A DNA stretch of 64,000 bases from Egaibacter sp046050465 (GTDB taxonomy: Bacteria; Pseudomonadota; Gammaproteobacteria; Burkholderiales; Burkholderiaceae_C). A program made the translations under genes and the position numbers. Shown here piece after piece: positions 1 through 8,551 of the stretch (position 1 is its first letter; each line of letters opens with the position of its first letter). Location of the stretch: contig JBJOPS010000020.1 in assembly GCA_046050465.1 (NCBI GenBank), positions 1 through 64,000 on the forward strand, written 5' to 3'. The notes under the pieces were generated by a model. That model was not told where the DNA came from. It did no database searches and saw only the letters and a program-made list of their open reading frames with translations.

Positions 1-69
1 CATCCCCATACCGCCCAGCAACCCAAAGTGCTGGAAATTGCAGCCTTGAACACGGGAGCCGCCAAATGA
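1..69 (+). CDS. rplM: 50S ribosomal protein L13, C-terminal end (partial)
   Basis: Only the last 22 codons are inside the window, reading in frame 1 to a TGA at 67-69. The tail contains PHTAQQPKVLEI, which fits the usual C-terminus of ribosomal protein L13 (large-subunit assembly protein). The stop overlaps the rpsI start in an ATGA arrangement. The rplM-rpsI order is the normal bacterial operon, which supports the call. The start lies upstream of the window. Confidence 0.88.
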   Translation, partial: HPHTAQQPKVLEIAALNTGAAK

Positions 70-458
70 TCGGTGAATGGAACAATGGCACCGGCCGTCG
101 CAAATCCAGCGTCGCCCGCGTGTTTCTGAAAAAAGGCTCCGGCCAGATCGTTGTCAATGGCAAAGCCATTGAACAATTCTTTGGGCGTGCAACGTCAATC
201 ATGATCTGCAAGCAGCCTCTGCTGCTGACCAACCACGCTGAAACGTTTGACGTCATGGTCAATGTGGCCGGGGGCGGTGAGTCTGGCCAGGCTGGTGCAG
301 TGCGCCACGGCATTACCCGTGCCCTGATCGACTACGACGCAACGCTCAAGCCAACCCTGAGCCAGGCCGGCTTCGTGACGCGTGATGCGCGCGAAGTGGA
401 GCGCAAGAAGGTCGGTTTGCACGGTGCCCGTCGCCGTAAGCAATTCTCGAAGCGTTAA
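66..458 (+). CDS. rpsI: 30S ribosomal protein S9
   Basis: 130 residues, the normal length of S9. Clear S9 signatures are present: the N-terminal GTGRRKSSVARVF block, the central GGGESGQAGAVRHGITRAL block, and the C-terminal RKKVGLHGARRRKQFSKR tail that reaches into the ribosomal P site. It is part of the 30S head. The ATG overlaps the rplM stop codon (ATGA), so the two genes are translationally coupled. A hairpin with a T-run follows and probably ends the operon. Confidence 0.98.
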   Translation: MIGEWNNGTGRRKSSVARVFLKKGSGQIVVNGKAIEQFFGRATSIMICKQPLLLTNHAETFDVMVNVAGGGESGQAGAVRHGITRALIDYDATLKPTLSQAGFVTRDAREVERKKVGLHGARRRKQFSKR

Positions 459-502
459 CTGCTTTACACGAACGGCCCTTCAGCCGGTTACGTGTTGTCA
501 CA

Positions 503-540
503 AAGCCGCCCAAGCTCTCTTGGAGCGGCTTGTCTTTTTG
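503..540 (+). terminator. Probable rho-independent terminator after rpsI
   Basis: An interrupted inverted repeat (AAGCCGC..CAAG / CTTG..GCGGCTT) is followed by GTCTTTTTG. It lies 45 bases after the rpsI stop and before the next start at 573, as expected for the end of the ribosomal operon. Confidence 0.65.
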
Positions 541-572
541 AGGCAGCATTGGGACATGGAGCGTTTTGATAC

Positions 573-1280
573 ATGCGTTTTCGCTTTCTTCGTCGCCGAC
601 TGACAATTAGCGCCCCTCGAATGGCTGTTCGCAGTGCATTGCCTTGGCCGTTTAGATGGGTGGTGGCGGCAGTTGTTTTGGGGTTTTGCGCTGCCATTGC
701 TCTTTGGGCATTCGAGTTTGGCAAAGACATTGCCGGGCTGGACAGTCTCGCCAAAGAAGAGTTGGCAGCGTTGCGCGCCGAAAATGCAATTCTTAAAGAT
801 GAACGAGACAAAGCACAATCCATTGCAAACACGTCGAGTACTGTACTTACAGCCGAAAAGTCAGCGCATGAGCAGGTGATCGCACAAAATAAACAGTTAT
901 TGGCTGACAATGCGGGCTTGCGAAGCGATCTTGGATTTTTTGAGGCACTGATCCCCAGCGCCGGTGTTGTGGGGGTCGCTATTCGTGGACTTCAGGCGGA
1001 GATGCTGGAGGGGGGGCAGCTCAAGTGGCAAATTCTGGTGATGCAGCCAACAAAAAAAGCCCCCGAATTCAACGGTCGACTTGAGTTGGTTTTTGTTGGT
1101 ATCCAAAATGGAAAACCGTGGACGGCTACCTTGCCTGGTGGTTCGCAAGCGATCCGGTTCAGGCAATACAGCCGATATGAAGGGGTGATTGATATGCCCC
1201 AATACACTGTCATTAAAAGCGTGTCTGCCAAAGTTCAGGAAGGTTCTGTCACCCGAGCGGAGCACTCCATCAAGCTCTGA
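573..1280 (+). CDS. DUF6776-type membrane-anchored coiled-coil protein
   Basis: 235 residues. The N-terminus is basic, followed by one membrane segment (about residues 28-47), then a charged heptad-like stretch (about 57-112) likely to form a coiled coil, and a beta-rich C-terminal domain. This matches the DUF6776 proteins that commonly lie between rpsI and a bactofilin gene in Burkholderiales. It probably sits in the inner membrane with the C-terminal domain periplasmic; no enzymatic motif is visible. The next gene begins 21 bp downstream, so the two are probably co-transcribed and may have a linked envelope or cytoskeletal role (inference). An alternative start is the Met at residue 17. Confidence 0.7.
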   Translation: MRFRFLRRRLTISAPRMAVRSALPWPFRWVVAAVVLGFCAAIALWAFEFGKDIAGLDSLAKEELAALRAENAILKDERDKAQSIANTSSTVLTAEKSAHEQVIAQNKQLLADNAGLRSDLGFFEALIPSAGVVGVAIRGLQAEMLEGGQLKWQILVMQPTKKAPEFNGRLELVFVGIQNGKPWTATLPGGSQAIRFRQYSRYEGVIDMPQYTVIKSVSAKVQEGSVTRAEHSIKL

Positions 1281-1301
1281 GATCGGATTTTTGAGGAGAC
1301 C

Positions 1302-1700
1302 ATGATGTTCAATCGGAAAAAACAGCCACCCATCAAGAGTTTGATTGCGCACGGCAGTCAAATCTATGGAGACTATATTTTTACTGAAGGCCTGCGTGTC
1401 GACGGTAGCATTACCGGAAACATCCGATCGAGCGACGAACAGCCCAGCATCTTGGTTATTTCGGAGACGGCGGTTGTAACCGGCGAAATACATGCTGACC
1501 ACATTATCATCAACGGGCAGGTGAATGGGCCGGTATACGCCAGCGCCATGCTGGAGTTGCAGCCAAGGGCACGTGTTGTCGGGGATGTGTTTTATATCGG
1601 ACTGGAAATGCATCAGGGAGCGACTATTTCTGGTTTGCTGCGCCCGTCGTTGGCCGATGAGCTTAAACCCACATTAAAACTGGCAGCAAACAACGACTAA
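1302..1700 (+). CDS. Bactofilin (polymer-forming cytoskeletal protein)
   Basis: 132 residues with the bactofilin core: a repetitive beta-helix of short turns (LRVDGSITGNI, LVISETAVVTGEI, IIINGQVNGPVYA) flanked by short disordered ends. Bactofilins self-assemble into filaments that scaffold cell-wall and shape functions. The start is supported by GAGGAG about 8 bases upstream. Two ATG codons occur in tandem, so the first Met may be optional. It lies directly after the DUF6776 gene in the same direction. Confidence 0.9.
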   Translation: MMFNRKKQPPIKSLIAHGSQIYGDYIFTEGLRVDGSITGNIRSSDEQPSILVISETAVVTGEIHADHIIINGQVNGPVYASAMLELQPRARVVGDVFYIGLEMHQGATISGLLRPSLADELKPTLKLAANND

Positions 1701-1760
1701 CCAAGTACATGGGTGGGGTTGCTGTAGCATCCGGTACATTAATTTTGATGGAGCTTATCC

Positions 1761-2126
1761 ATGAATGCAGTTACAGAGACTCTTCAAACTGAAATGCCAC
1801 TTCCGATATTGTTCACTGACAGTGCAGCAGCCAAGGTTGCCGATCTGATAGCTGAGGAGGGCAATCCTGAGTTGAAGCTGCGCGTTTTTGTGCAAGGCGG
1901 GGGATGCTCGGGTTTTCAGTATGGATTCACTTTTGATGAACTTATCAATGAAGACGACACCACCATGACCAAAAATGGAGTGTCCCTGTTGGTTGACGCA
2001 ATGAGCTACCAGTATCTGGTTGGTGCCGAGATCGACTACAAGGAAGACCTGCAGGGATCTCAGTTTGTGATCAAGAATCCGAACGCCACGACCACTTGTG
2101 GCTGCGGCTCCAGTTTCTCGACATGA
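1761..2126 (+). CDS. erpA: Iron-sulfur cluster insertion protein ErpA (A-type carrier)
   Basis: 121 residues, A-type Fe-S carrier family. The three conserved cysteines are visible: one in GGGCSGFQYGF and two in the C-terminal CGCGSSFS. The protein accepts clusters from the Isc/Suf scaffold and delivers them to apoproteins such as IspG/IspH. The N-terminal extension of about 15 residues (MNAVTETLQTE) is usual in Burkholderiales ErpA. IscA is a possible alternative, but the absence of isc genes nearby and the typical erpA-anmK-tyrS context favour ErpA. Confidence 0.95.
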   Translation: MNAVTETLQTEMPLPILFTDSAAAKVADLIAEEGNPELKLRVFVQGGGCSGFQYGFTFDELINEDDTTMTKNGVSLLVDAMSYQYLVGAEIDYKEDLQGSQFVIKNPNATTTCGCGSSFST

Positions 2127-2153
2127 ATCGCTGTGAAGACTAATCTGTCCCGT

Positions 2154-3257
2154 CTAAGCGGGGTAGATTGCTCCCAAAATACGGGCGCCCAGGGCGCCCG
2201 TAACGCTTTTAAGGGAAGCCGTTCTACCCAAGATGGTCTGGCGAGCCAGCCAGGCGAATGCAGCTGCTTCCACCTGCATCGGGGGAAGCCCTGCCCCCGA
2301 GGTGGATTGCACCTTGCATGCTGGCAGGTGCGCCTGCAGCCGCTGCATGAGATAGGTATTGAGTGAGCCACCACCGCAGACCAGAAGGTTTTTACTGTCG
2401 CCGGCGTAGCGTGTGACGCATGCGGCGCATGAAGCCGCCGTCAGCTCTGTGAGTGTGGCTTGAACATCTACGGGTGAGAGGCGGGGGAATGGCGCCAATT
2501 GCCCGGACAGCCAAACGGCGTTGAACTGGTCGCGACCCGTACTTTTAGGGGGCGCTTTCGCAAAGTAGGCGTCTTGCAACATGCGGCCCAGCAGACCCGC
2601 GTGGACGCTGCCCCCGGCAGCCCATTGGCCTGCGGCATCAAAGGGGTGCTCCGTATGCTGGCGGCACCAACTGTCCATCAAGGCGTTTCCTGGCCCACAG
2701 TCAAAACCCAGAACATCATCGTTCAAAACCGTGAGGTTGGAGATGCCGCCAATATTCAATACAGCAACCGTCTCCCCAATCTTTCCAAATGTGGCCTGGT
2801 GAAAGGCGGGAACCAGCGGAGCACCTTGTCCGCCAGCCGCGACATCGCGGCTTCTGAAGTCAGCAACAACGTCAATGCCTGTGAGCTCGGCCAGAAGTGC
2901 CGGGTTGTTAAGTTGAACGGTGTAGCCGGTACCATCAAACTCCTGGGGCCGGTGGCGAACCGTTTGGCCATGAGCTCCGGTCGCAGTAACCGCGCTGGCC
3001 GGAACTGCGCCTGCCCAGAGCAAATCCTGCACAATGCTCGCGTACACCTTGACCAAAGTATTGGCCGCCAGAGCCGCCCGGTGAATTTCATCCAGTCCGG
3101 AGGTATTCAATGTCAGAAAATCGGACGTGAGTTGAGGCGAAAAAGACTTGTAAGCGTGCGCCAACACGCTGGGGGGGGCAGTGGAGTAGTCCACCAGTAC
3201 ACCGTCAGCGCCATCCAGCGAAGTGCCGGACATCAGTCCGATAAAAAGCTCAGCCAC
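2154..3257 (-). CDS. anmK: Anhydro-N-acetylmuramic acid kinase
   Basis: 367 residues. Begins MAELFIGLMSGTSLDGADGV, the AnmK signature (GLMSGTSxDG), with further family blocks GAHGQTVRHRP, NIGGISNLTVL, DCGPGNALMD and VCGGGSLN. AnmK phosphorylates and opens 1,6-anhydro-MurNAc to MurNAc-6-phosphate in peptidoglycan recycling. It is convergent with erpA and separated by 38 bp from the upstream M23 peptidase gene on the same strand, so two cell-wall functions share a likely transcript. Its last codons contain a strong palindrome (see 2181-2201). Confidence 0.96.
   Translation of the reverse strand: MAELFIGLMSGTSLDGADGVLVDYSTAPPSVLAHAYKSFSPQLTSDFLTLNTSGLDEIHRAALAANTLVKVYASIVQDLLWAGAVPASAVTATGAHGQTVRHRPQEFDGTGYTVQLNNPALLAELTGIDVVADFRSRDVAAGGQGAPLVPAFHQATFGKIGETVAVLNIGGISNLTVLNDDVLGFDCGPGNALMDSWCRQHTEHPFDAAGQWAAGGSVHAGLLGRMLQDAYFAKAPPKSTGRDQFNAVWLSGQLAPFPRLSPVDVQATLTELTAASCAACVTRYAGDSKNLLVCGGGSLNTYLMQRLQAHLPACKVQSTSGAGLPPMQVEAAAFAWLARQTILGRTASLKSVTGALGARILGAIYPA
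2181..2201. terminator. Perfect GC-rich palindrome, probable bidirectional terminator
   Basis: ACGGGCGCCC, one base, then its exact reverse complement. On the plus strand it is followed by AACGCTTTT, on the minus strand by ATTTTGGG. It lies inside the last codons of anmK, 55 bases past the erpA stop, so it probably ends erpA transcription and may act for anmK too. Confidence 0.55.
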
Positions 3258-3295
3258 CAGAGGCGGCGACCGGCAAAGGCCCGAGTGGCAAATAA

Positions 3296-4654
3296 CTAGT
3301 GGGCACGGCTGTCCTGCATGGACGCAGCAGCACTGAGTTGTAGGCGCACATCAGCTGCCATGCGGTCAAAAGCCGGTCTGGATGCCGTGGAAACCGGCAC
3401 GGCATCGCTCTCGCGGGCAATGGTGAGTGGGTCGTGGTGCTGGCCGTTCACGCGGAACTCGAAATGCAGATGAGGGCCGGTAGCCCAACCGGTGGAGCCT
3501 ACTGCGCCAATATTCTGGCCCTGGCTGACGCTTTCACCGTTTCGAACATTGATTTTGCTCAGGTGCGCGTAAACCGTGCTGTGGTTGTTGCGGTGCTTGA
3601 GGATAACCACATTGCCAAAGCCGTTTTGGACGCCTGCAAAATCTACGATACCGTCGCCAACACTGCGAACAGCGGTGCCTGAAGGTGCGGCGTAATCAAC
3701 GCCCAGATGAGCCCGCCAGGTTTGCAGGATGGGGTGAAAGCGCATCTTGAAGCCGCTGGTTACCCGCGAAAACTCCATGGGCGAGGCCAGGTAGGCGCGC
3801 CGAAGACTTTGGCCATCGAGTGTGTAATAGCTGCCCTTGCCACCTGAGACCGGGTCCTTGTACCAGGCCGCTTGAAAAGACTTCCCGCCGTTGACGAACT
3901 CGGCGCTCAATACACGGCCGGTACGAAGGGGCTCGCCATCGCCTTCAAGGGTTTCGTAGACAACAGAGAAACGATCGCCCTTGCGCAGTGCACGGTGAAA
4001 ATCGATATCACCCGAAAAAATCTCGGCCACCTGAGTGGCAACCGCGTCGGGGATATTGGCGTCGTCAGTGGCTGCGAAAAGGGAAGTCTGAATCGTGCCG
4101 CCGGTCAGGCGGGTAGAGACATTAAGTGGTGCAGTCTCCATGCGGGAGGCGAGACCTTGCGCTGTGCGCTCGATGACAAGCCGGTGAAATGAGCCATTGT
4201 CATCCGGACTCCATCGTGCGATGAGTCGGACCAGCGCATTGCGATCCGTCGCTTCGACCGTTACATTGCGTCCGGCCCGTCCCAAAAGACCCTGATGTAC
4301 CAAGGCATTGGTGCGCATGAAGGCCGCCGCATCCAGGTCGCTCAAACCCAGCCGCTTGAAAAGGGTGTCCACAGTATCACTGGAGCGAGTGACTTCAGAG
4401 CGAAACAGGTTAAAACTACGGGCGTCCAGCGCGTCAACCTGTGGCGCGACCGGTGCCGGTTCAACGGCCTCCAGGACTTCTCTAACGGGGATGTCTGATG
4501 GGTCTGGTGCAAAAGACGCCACAGCGAATGCACCGCCACCTGCACCCAGCATCAACGCAGCGACCAGTGCAACCAGTCGCCTGGGATGGTGCTTAATAGC
4601 CTGACCTGTCTGAGACAAAAAGCTGAGGGTAACGGTGATCAAGCCGTGGTTCAA
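3296..4654 (-). CDS. M23 family metallopeptidase (LytM-type, membrane-anchored)
   Basis: About 452 residues from the proposed start. An N-terminal membrane segment (LVALVAALMLGAGGGAF) is followed by a periplasmic OapA/Csd3-like region and a C-terminal LytM/M23 domain. Zinc ligands are visible in HLGVDYAAP (HxxxD) and GPHLHFEF (HxH). It probably cleaves peptidoglycan peptide bonds. I chose TTG at 4654 because AAGGA lies six bases upstream and this leaves 135 bp for a divergent promoter region with tyrS. The frame is open to an ATG at 4798, but that would overlap the tyrS start. Confidence 0.88.
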   Translation of the reverse strand: MNHGLITVTLSFLSQTGQAIKHHPRRLVALVAALMLGAGGGAFAVASFAPDPSDIPVREVLEAVEPAPVAPQVDALDARSFNLFRSEVTRSSDTVDTLFKRLGLSDLDAAAFMRTNALVHQGLLGRAGRNVTVEATDRNALVRLIARWSPDDNGSFHRLVIERTAQGLASRMETAPLNVSTRLTGGTIQTSLFAATDDANIPDAVATQVAEIFSGDIDFHRALRKGDRFSVVYETLEGDGEPLRTGRVLSAEFVNGGKSFQAAWYKDPVSGGKGSYYTLDGQSLRRAYLASPMEFSRVTSGFKMRFHPILQTWRAHLGVDYAAPSGTAVRSVGDGIVDFAGVQNGFGNVVILKHRNNHSTVYAHLSKINVRNGESVSQGQNIGAVGSTGWATGPHLHFEFRVNGQHHDPLTIARESDAVPVSTASRPAFDRMAADVRLQLSAAASMQDSRAH

Positions 4655-4789
4655 ATCGTGTCCTTGAGATATTTTGGCAGCACGACTTGGCTCGGACGTC
4701 AGAGCTGCAATGACTGCGCGACTAGAATTCAGCGCAAAGTGAGCGCCAAGTATATCCTCCGCGCTCTGGCCGTGTCCCAAAATACCCTT

Positions 4790-6034
4790 ATGAATCAACC
4801 CTCACCCCCCCAGTTTTCTGTAACAGATCGTGTTAGGGAGGCCCTGGCGGTCTCGTTGCGGGGTTGTGAGGAATTAATCCCCCAGGAAGACTGGATTAAA
4901 AAGCTGGCCCGGTCCGAAGCCACGGGCAAACCCTTGCGCATCAAACTGGGGCTGGACCCGACGGCGCCAGACATTCACATCGGCCACACGGTTGTGCTCA
5001 ACAAGATGCGCCAGCTGCAGGATTTGGGCCATACAGTCATCTTCCTGATTGGAGACTTTACAACGCTGATTGGTGACCCGTCCGGCCGAAACACCACACG
5101 TCCGCCGCTGACGCACGAACAAATCAAGGCAAATGCAGACACGTACTACAAACAGGCATCTTTGGTGCTGGACCCCGCCAAGACCGAGATTCGGTACAAC
5201 AGCGAGTGGAGCGACCCGCTGGGCGCGCGCGGCATGATCCAGCTGGCCGCCAAGTACAACGTGGCACGCATGATGGAGCGCAACGACTTCCATGACCGCT
5301 TCAAGGCGGGCACACCCATCAGCGTGCATGAGTTTCTGTACCCGCTGATGCAGGGCTACGACTCGGTGGCCCTCAAGAGCGACCTGGAGCTTGGCGGTAC
5401 AGATCAGAAGTTCAACCTGCTGATGGGGCGCCACCTGCAGCAGGAATACGGCCAGGAGCCGCAATGTATTCTGACCATGCCGCTGCTCGAAGGGCTGGAC
5501 GGGGTAGAGAAAATGTCCAAAAGCAAGAACAACTACATCGGCATTTCGGAAGACCCGAACACCATGTTCGCCAAAGTACTGAGTATTTCGGATGTATTGA
5601 TGTGGCGCTGGTACACCTTGCTGAGCTTCAAGAGTGAGGCGGCGATTGCCGCGTTAAAGGCGGAAGTTGAAGCCGGGCGCAACCCGAAAGACGCCAAGGT
5701 TGCGCTTGCCAAGGAAATCACGGCGCGGTTTCACTCAGTAGCTGACGCGCACAGCGCAGAGCAGGACTTCATCAACCGCAGCAAAGGTGGCGTGCCCGAC
5801 GAGATTGCTGAACTGACTTTGCCATTGGGAGAAGGTGGTGCACCGGTGGGAATTGGTGCGCTGCTCAAGGCGGCCGGACTGGCGGCCTCCAGTGGTGAAG
5901 GGAACCGGCTCATAGATGGCGGGGGCGTGCGCGTGGACTCGAACGTGGTGAGCGACAAAGGTCTCAAACTAGCCTCGGGAACCTACGTGGTTCAAGTGGG
6001 CAAGCGCAAGTTTGCTCGCGTCACACTGGCTTGA
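4790..6034 (+). CDS. tyrS: Tyrosyl-tRNA synthetase
   Basis: 414 residues. Class I catalytic motifs are clear: HIGH at residues 63-66 and KMSKS at 241-245, with the GDFTTLIGDPSGR block between. The C-terminal ~70 residues form an S4-type RNA-binding domain ending GTYVVQVGKRKFARV. The enzyme charges tRNA-Tyr in the cytoplasm. The reading frame is open upstream to 4586, but similarity to the family starts at the ATG at 4790. It is divergent from the M23 peptidase gene. Confidence 0.97.
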   Translation: MNQPSPPQFSVTDRVREALAVSLRGCEELIPQEDWIKKLARSEATGKPLRIKLGLDPTAPDIHIGHTVVLNKMRQLQDLGHTVIFLIGDFTTLIGDPSGRNTTRPPLTHEQIKANADTYYKQASLVLDPAKTEIRYNSEWSDPLGARGMIQLAAKYNVARMMERNDFHDRFKAGTPISVHEFLYPLMQGYDSVALKSDLELGGTDQKFNLLMGRHLQQEYGQEPQCILTMPLLEGLDGVEKMSKSKNNYIGISEDPNTMFAKVLSISDVLMWRWYTLLSFKSEAAIAALKAEVEAGRNPKDAKVALAKEITARFHSVADAHSAEQDFINRSKGGVPDEIAELTLPLGEGGAPVGIGALLKAAGLAASSGEGNRLIDGGGVRVDSNVVSDKGLKLASGTYVVQVGKRKFARVTLA

Positions 6035-6095
6035 TTGGTTCTCGGGTCTCAAAGACTGCATGATCAAGGCGCGGATTCAGGTGTGGATTCAGGCG

Positions 6096-6277
6096 ATAGC
6101 CAACGTATTTATTGCCTTTGTCGCTATTAAAAACATAGTAAATCTGAAGTGAATTGGGTTAAATTGCGCAAAGAATTGCCCCGCCCGTTGAGCACGCCAT
6201 CAATGTGAAGAAGACGAGCGCACCAAGTTTTGCGCCAGCATATAGGTGCGTAGCACGGCGTTGATGTGGGCTTGGTA
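6096..6277. repeat. Direct repeat copy 1 (carries a brnA 3' remnant)
   Basis: This segment is closely similar, in the same orientation, to 8932-9126. Both begin with TAGCC..CGTATTTATTGCCT, carry a GCTATTAAAA palindromic element, and run into the 3' end of a brnA gene. Copy 2 has an extra 12-bp tandem duplication. The two copies bracket the RloB/RloA and brnTA genes, so the block looks like a later insertion or tandem duplication product. Apart from this and the brnA remnant, nothing else was seen between tyrS and 6339. Confidence 0.75.
6200..6277 (-). pseudogene. brnA antitoxin 3' remnant
   Basis: The minus strand reads YQAHINAVLRTYMLAQNLVR followed by SSSSH and a stop. This is almost identical to the last 26 residues of the intact BrnA at 9049-9387. 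The upstream part of the gene is missing: similarity stops near 6277 and the sequence then becomes unrelated and AT-rich. It is too short to function and marks one edge of the duplicated segment. Confidence 0.75.
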
Positions 6278-6339
6278 TTGTTTCTTTTTGTACCGGTGCT
6301 TAAGAATGATTGTCTTAGGCGGTTGAACAATACTTGAGT

Positions 6340-7014
6340 TTAGGTGCGTAGGGTGGTCAGCAGGGTAACCAGTTCGTAGAGCGCCGTGTAGGGCTCGGGG
6401 GCAGTGCAGGCGTTGAATTTCACTGCGAGTGCCTGCGCCCGCTGCGTTGCAGTTTTCAATCGACTGTGAGTAATCGCAAATGCGCCGCCAGCGCCTTTGT
6501 CATATCCGGGGATGTGATGTTTCAAGCGCTCCATCACCTCGTCGCGGTGAATTGGTGCCTGAATGTCCTCGTAATGTAGCAACAGCCACAGTTCGAAGCT
6601 AGGGATGGAGGCTATGGCTTTGAAGCTAACTGCCTGCCTGTCATCGTTGTGCAGCTTGCCGTCCAGCGATTGCGCCAATTTCAGGGCATTGAAATAGCTG
6701 TCGTGGTCGTCGCGGTCAAACACAGCATAGACCTGATCAAAGTTCTTGGGGCGAATGCCTTTGTGTAAATTGCCTTTTTCAAAAAGTTGCTTGGCGTACT
6801 CCACTACCTGGATGGGAGCTGTTCCCCGCAGTCCTGGCTGTACCTGCACGTTGGCGGAGTGCAGCCGATGCTCCGAGCATATCTCTTCCAGATAAAGCGG
6901 TGTGGCTTTGCTGTCTTCGGTGACGATGAGGATGCGGGCGTAGCTGGCACGCCTTGCTTCCTTGGCCACCTTGCGATCCAACTGCCGGTTTTTGGCTTGG
7001 CTGTCACGCCCCAT
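6340..7014 (-). CDS. RloB-family protein (AbiLii-like, Toprim-related)
   Basis: 224 residues. It opens with a basic region (RKVAKEARRASYARILIVTEDSKATPLYL) whose ILIVTED..E pattern resembles the acidic start of the RloB/Toprim-like fold, followed by YAVFDRDDHD and PSFELWLLLHY, all typical of RloB. RloB proteins pair with RloA/AAA15 ATPases, and this pairing is known as the AbiL abortive-infection system and is related to OLD and PARIS-type ATPase/Toprim pairs. Its ATG overlaps the stop of the ATPase gene (TGATG), so translation is coupled. The likely role is as the effector of a phage-defence pair (inference). Confidence 0.8.
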   Translation of the reverse strand: MGRDSQAKNRQLDRKVAKEARRASYARILIVTEDSKATPLYLEEICSEHRLHSANVQVQPGLRGTAPIQVVEYAKQLFEKGNLHKGIRPKNFDQVYAVFDRDDHDSYFNALKLAQSLDGKLHNDDRQAVSFKAIASIPSFELWLLLHYEDIQAPIHRDEVMERLKHHIPGYDKGAGGAFAITHSRLKTATQRAQALAVKFNACTAPEPYTALYELVTLLTTLRT

Positions 7015-8285
7015 CAGTGCTTTGCCCCCAAGGCCTGATTGTGAAGGTAGGGCAGTGCGCCGTAGCGCCCTTGCAGGTAGCCGCGCTCCAGCGCTTCATT
7101 CTTGCGCGGACTGAAGTCGAGCAACGGATACAGCGATGAGCTTTGATCCGGGCGCTTTTCGACAAACCAGATCTGATCGCGCCGGAACAGGCCGTAAGCA
7201 TCGAGCAGCGAGGTGTCATGCGTAGTGAAGATGAGTTGTGCGCCACTGGTGTTGACTTCAGGGCGGTAAAACAAGCGCACCAGAGCCTGCACCAGCAGGG
7301 TGTGCAGACTGGTGTCCAGTTCATCCACCAGTAGCGTCAGCCCTTTGTTGAGAATATCCAAGATGGGCCCGGTGAGTAACAACAGATTGCGGGTACCACT
7401 GGATTCGTCCATCAGGTCGAAAACCGCATTGCCGTGCTCGGTGATGTGGTGAAACTTCACTTCGTCCACAGCCTGCTCACTGGCTGTCTCCTCGCGTTTG
7501 CCAGTCGTAAGGTCGAAATTGATGGTGTGTACCATGGCTTGTTTGGTGGCCACTTCAATATCGGCAATACTGATGTCGGCGGCACGCAGAAACTCGCAAA
7601 TGGCTTTGCGCTGCGCCTCTTGCTTTAGCATTTGCATCGAAAACTGCGGTGACAGCGGCGAGTGCTCATTGAAGATCACCAACCGGTTGGCAAACCAGTC
7701 AAATACCGGTCGCAATGCCTCGCTGTTGAGCTGCACAGCCACTGACAGGAACAAGGCATTGGGCCGGGTCGCACCCTCCCAAAGGTTCTTGGCACCTTTC
7801 AGGCTGGAGCCGAATTCATACACATCCTTGCCACTCTCGGCATCGAAGTGGCGTTCGAACCAGCGTTGCGGCTTGAACGCCTTGTACACCAGCAATTGCT
7901 CGCTAACGATGCGTTGCGCATTCATGGCAAATCCATATTGGTAGCGCACGCCATCGAGGATGAATGTGACCTCAAATTCCGTCGGCAGGCTGCCCGAAGT
8001 GGCATCTAGCCTGAAGGGCTGGAGTCGGCCAAAGGTTTGACCCGGCTGAAGAGCGGACGACTCCAGCACCACGCCACGCATGAACTGCAGGGCTTTAATG
8101 ATGTTGGACTTGCCGCTGGCGTTGGCACCGTACACCACTGCACTCTTGAGCAAATGCGGGGCCGCCTTCAGGCCAGTATCCAGAGCATGGGTGTCCAGCA
8201 AGGTCTTGTCGGTGGACGCAACCAGGCTGAGCACCTGCTCATCACGCAGGCTGCGGAAGTTCTTGATTCGAAACTCAATCAGCAT
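7014..8285 (-). CDS. AAA15-type ATPase (RloA/AbiLi-like)
   Basis: 423 residues from the ATG at 8285; the frame is open to 8330, but homology begins with MLIEFRIKNFRSLRDE, the usual AAA15 N-terminus. Walker A is GANASGKSN (about residues 54-62), Walker B is LLVDELDTSLH near the C-terminus, and a LIFTTHDTSLLD switch follows. The architecture is that of SMC/OLD-like ATPases that sense infection and control a partner effector. It is followed by rloB with a one-base overlap. A single AT-rich spacer lies upstream towards a broken brnTA pair. Confidence 0.85.
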   Translation of the reverse strand: MLIEFRIKNFRSLRDEQVLSLVASTDKTLLDTHALDTGLKAAPHLLKSAVVYGANASGKSNIIKALQFMRGVVLESSALQPGQTFGRLQPFRLDATSGSLPTEFEVTFILDGVRYQYGFAMNAQRIVSEQLLVYKAFKPQRWFERHFDAESGKDVYEFGSSLKGAKNLWEGATRPNALFLSVAVQLNSEALRPVFDWFANRLVIFNEHSPLSPQFSMQMLKQEAQRKAICEFLRAADISIADIEVATKQAMVHTINFDLTTGKREETASEQAVDEVKFHHITEHGNAVFDLMDESSGTRNLLLLTGPILDILNKGLTLLVDELDTSLHTLLVQALVRLFYRPEVNTSGAQLIFTTHDTSLLDAYGLFRRDQIWFVEKRPDQSSSLYPLLDFSPRKNEALERGYLQGRYGALPYLHNQALGAKH

Positions 8286-8469
8286 AATATTCACTATCAT
8301 CAAGTAAAATTTATACAAATTATGCGACAAAAGAGTAAATTATCAAATTATTTTGAAGACAAAGCGCGGCCAGTCAAAGGCAATAAAGCTGTTAATTTAT
8401 ACAGTAAAATTGCTGTATGAATTCAGCGCACCGCCTTTCATGGCTATTTATTTGTAAGTACAATTAAAC

Positions 8470-8538
8470 ATGCCAACTTGGGATGAAACCAAACGCAGGC
8501 GCAACATCAAAGACCATCAATTGGATTTTCTGGGATGA
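8470..8538 (+). pseudogene. brnT toxin 5' remnant
   Basis: The frame from ATG 8470 gives MPTWDETKRRRNIKDHQLDF then LG and a stop. WDE.K...N..KH..DF is the N-terminal signature of BrnT, a RelE-fold RNase toxin of about 90 residues. Only 22 residues remain. The intact BrnA-type antitoxin gene follows 13 bp downstream, the normal brnT-brnA order. The toxin has been lost by internal deletion while the antitoxin was kept. Confidence 0.72.
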
Positions 8539-8551
8539 AAGGCGTTAAAAC

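Noticed and set aside
4586..4789. Upstream extension of tyrS to the first possible start
   Set aside because: TyrRS similarity begins at 4790, and the extension would run over the start of the divergent peptidase gene.
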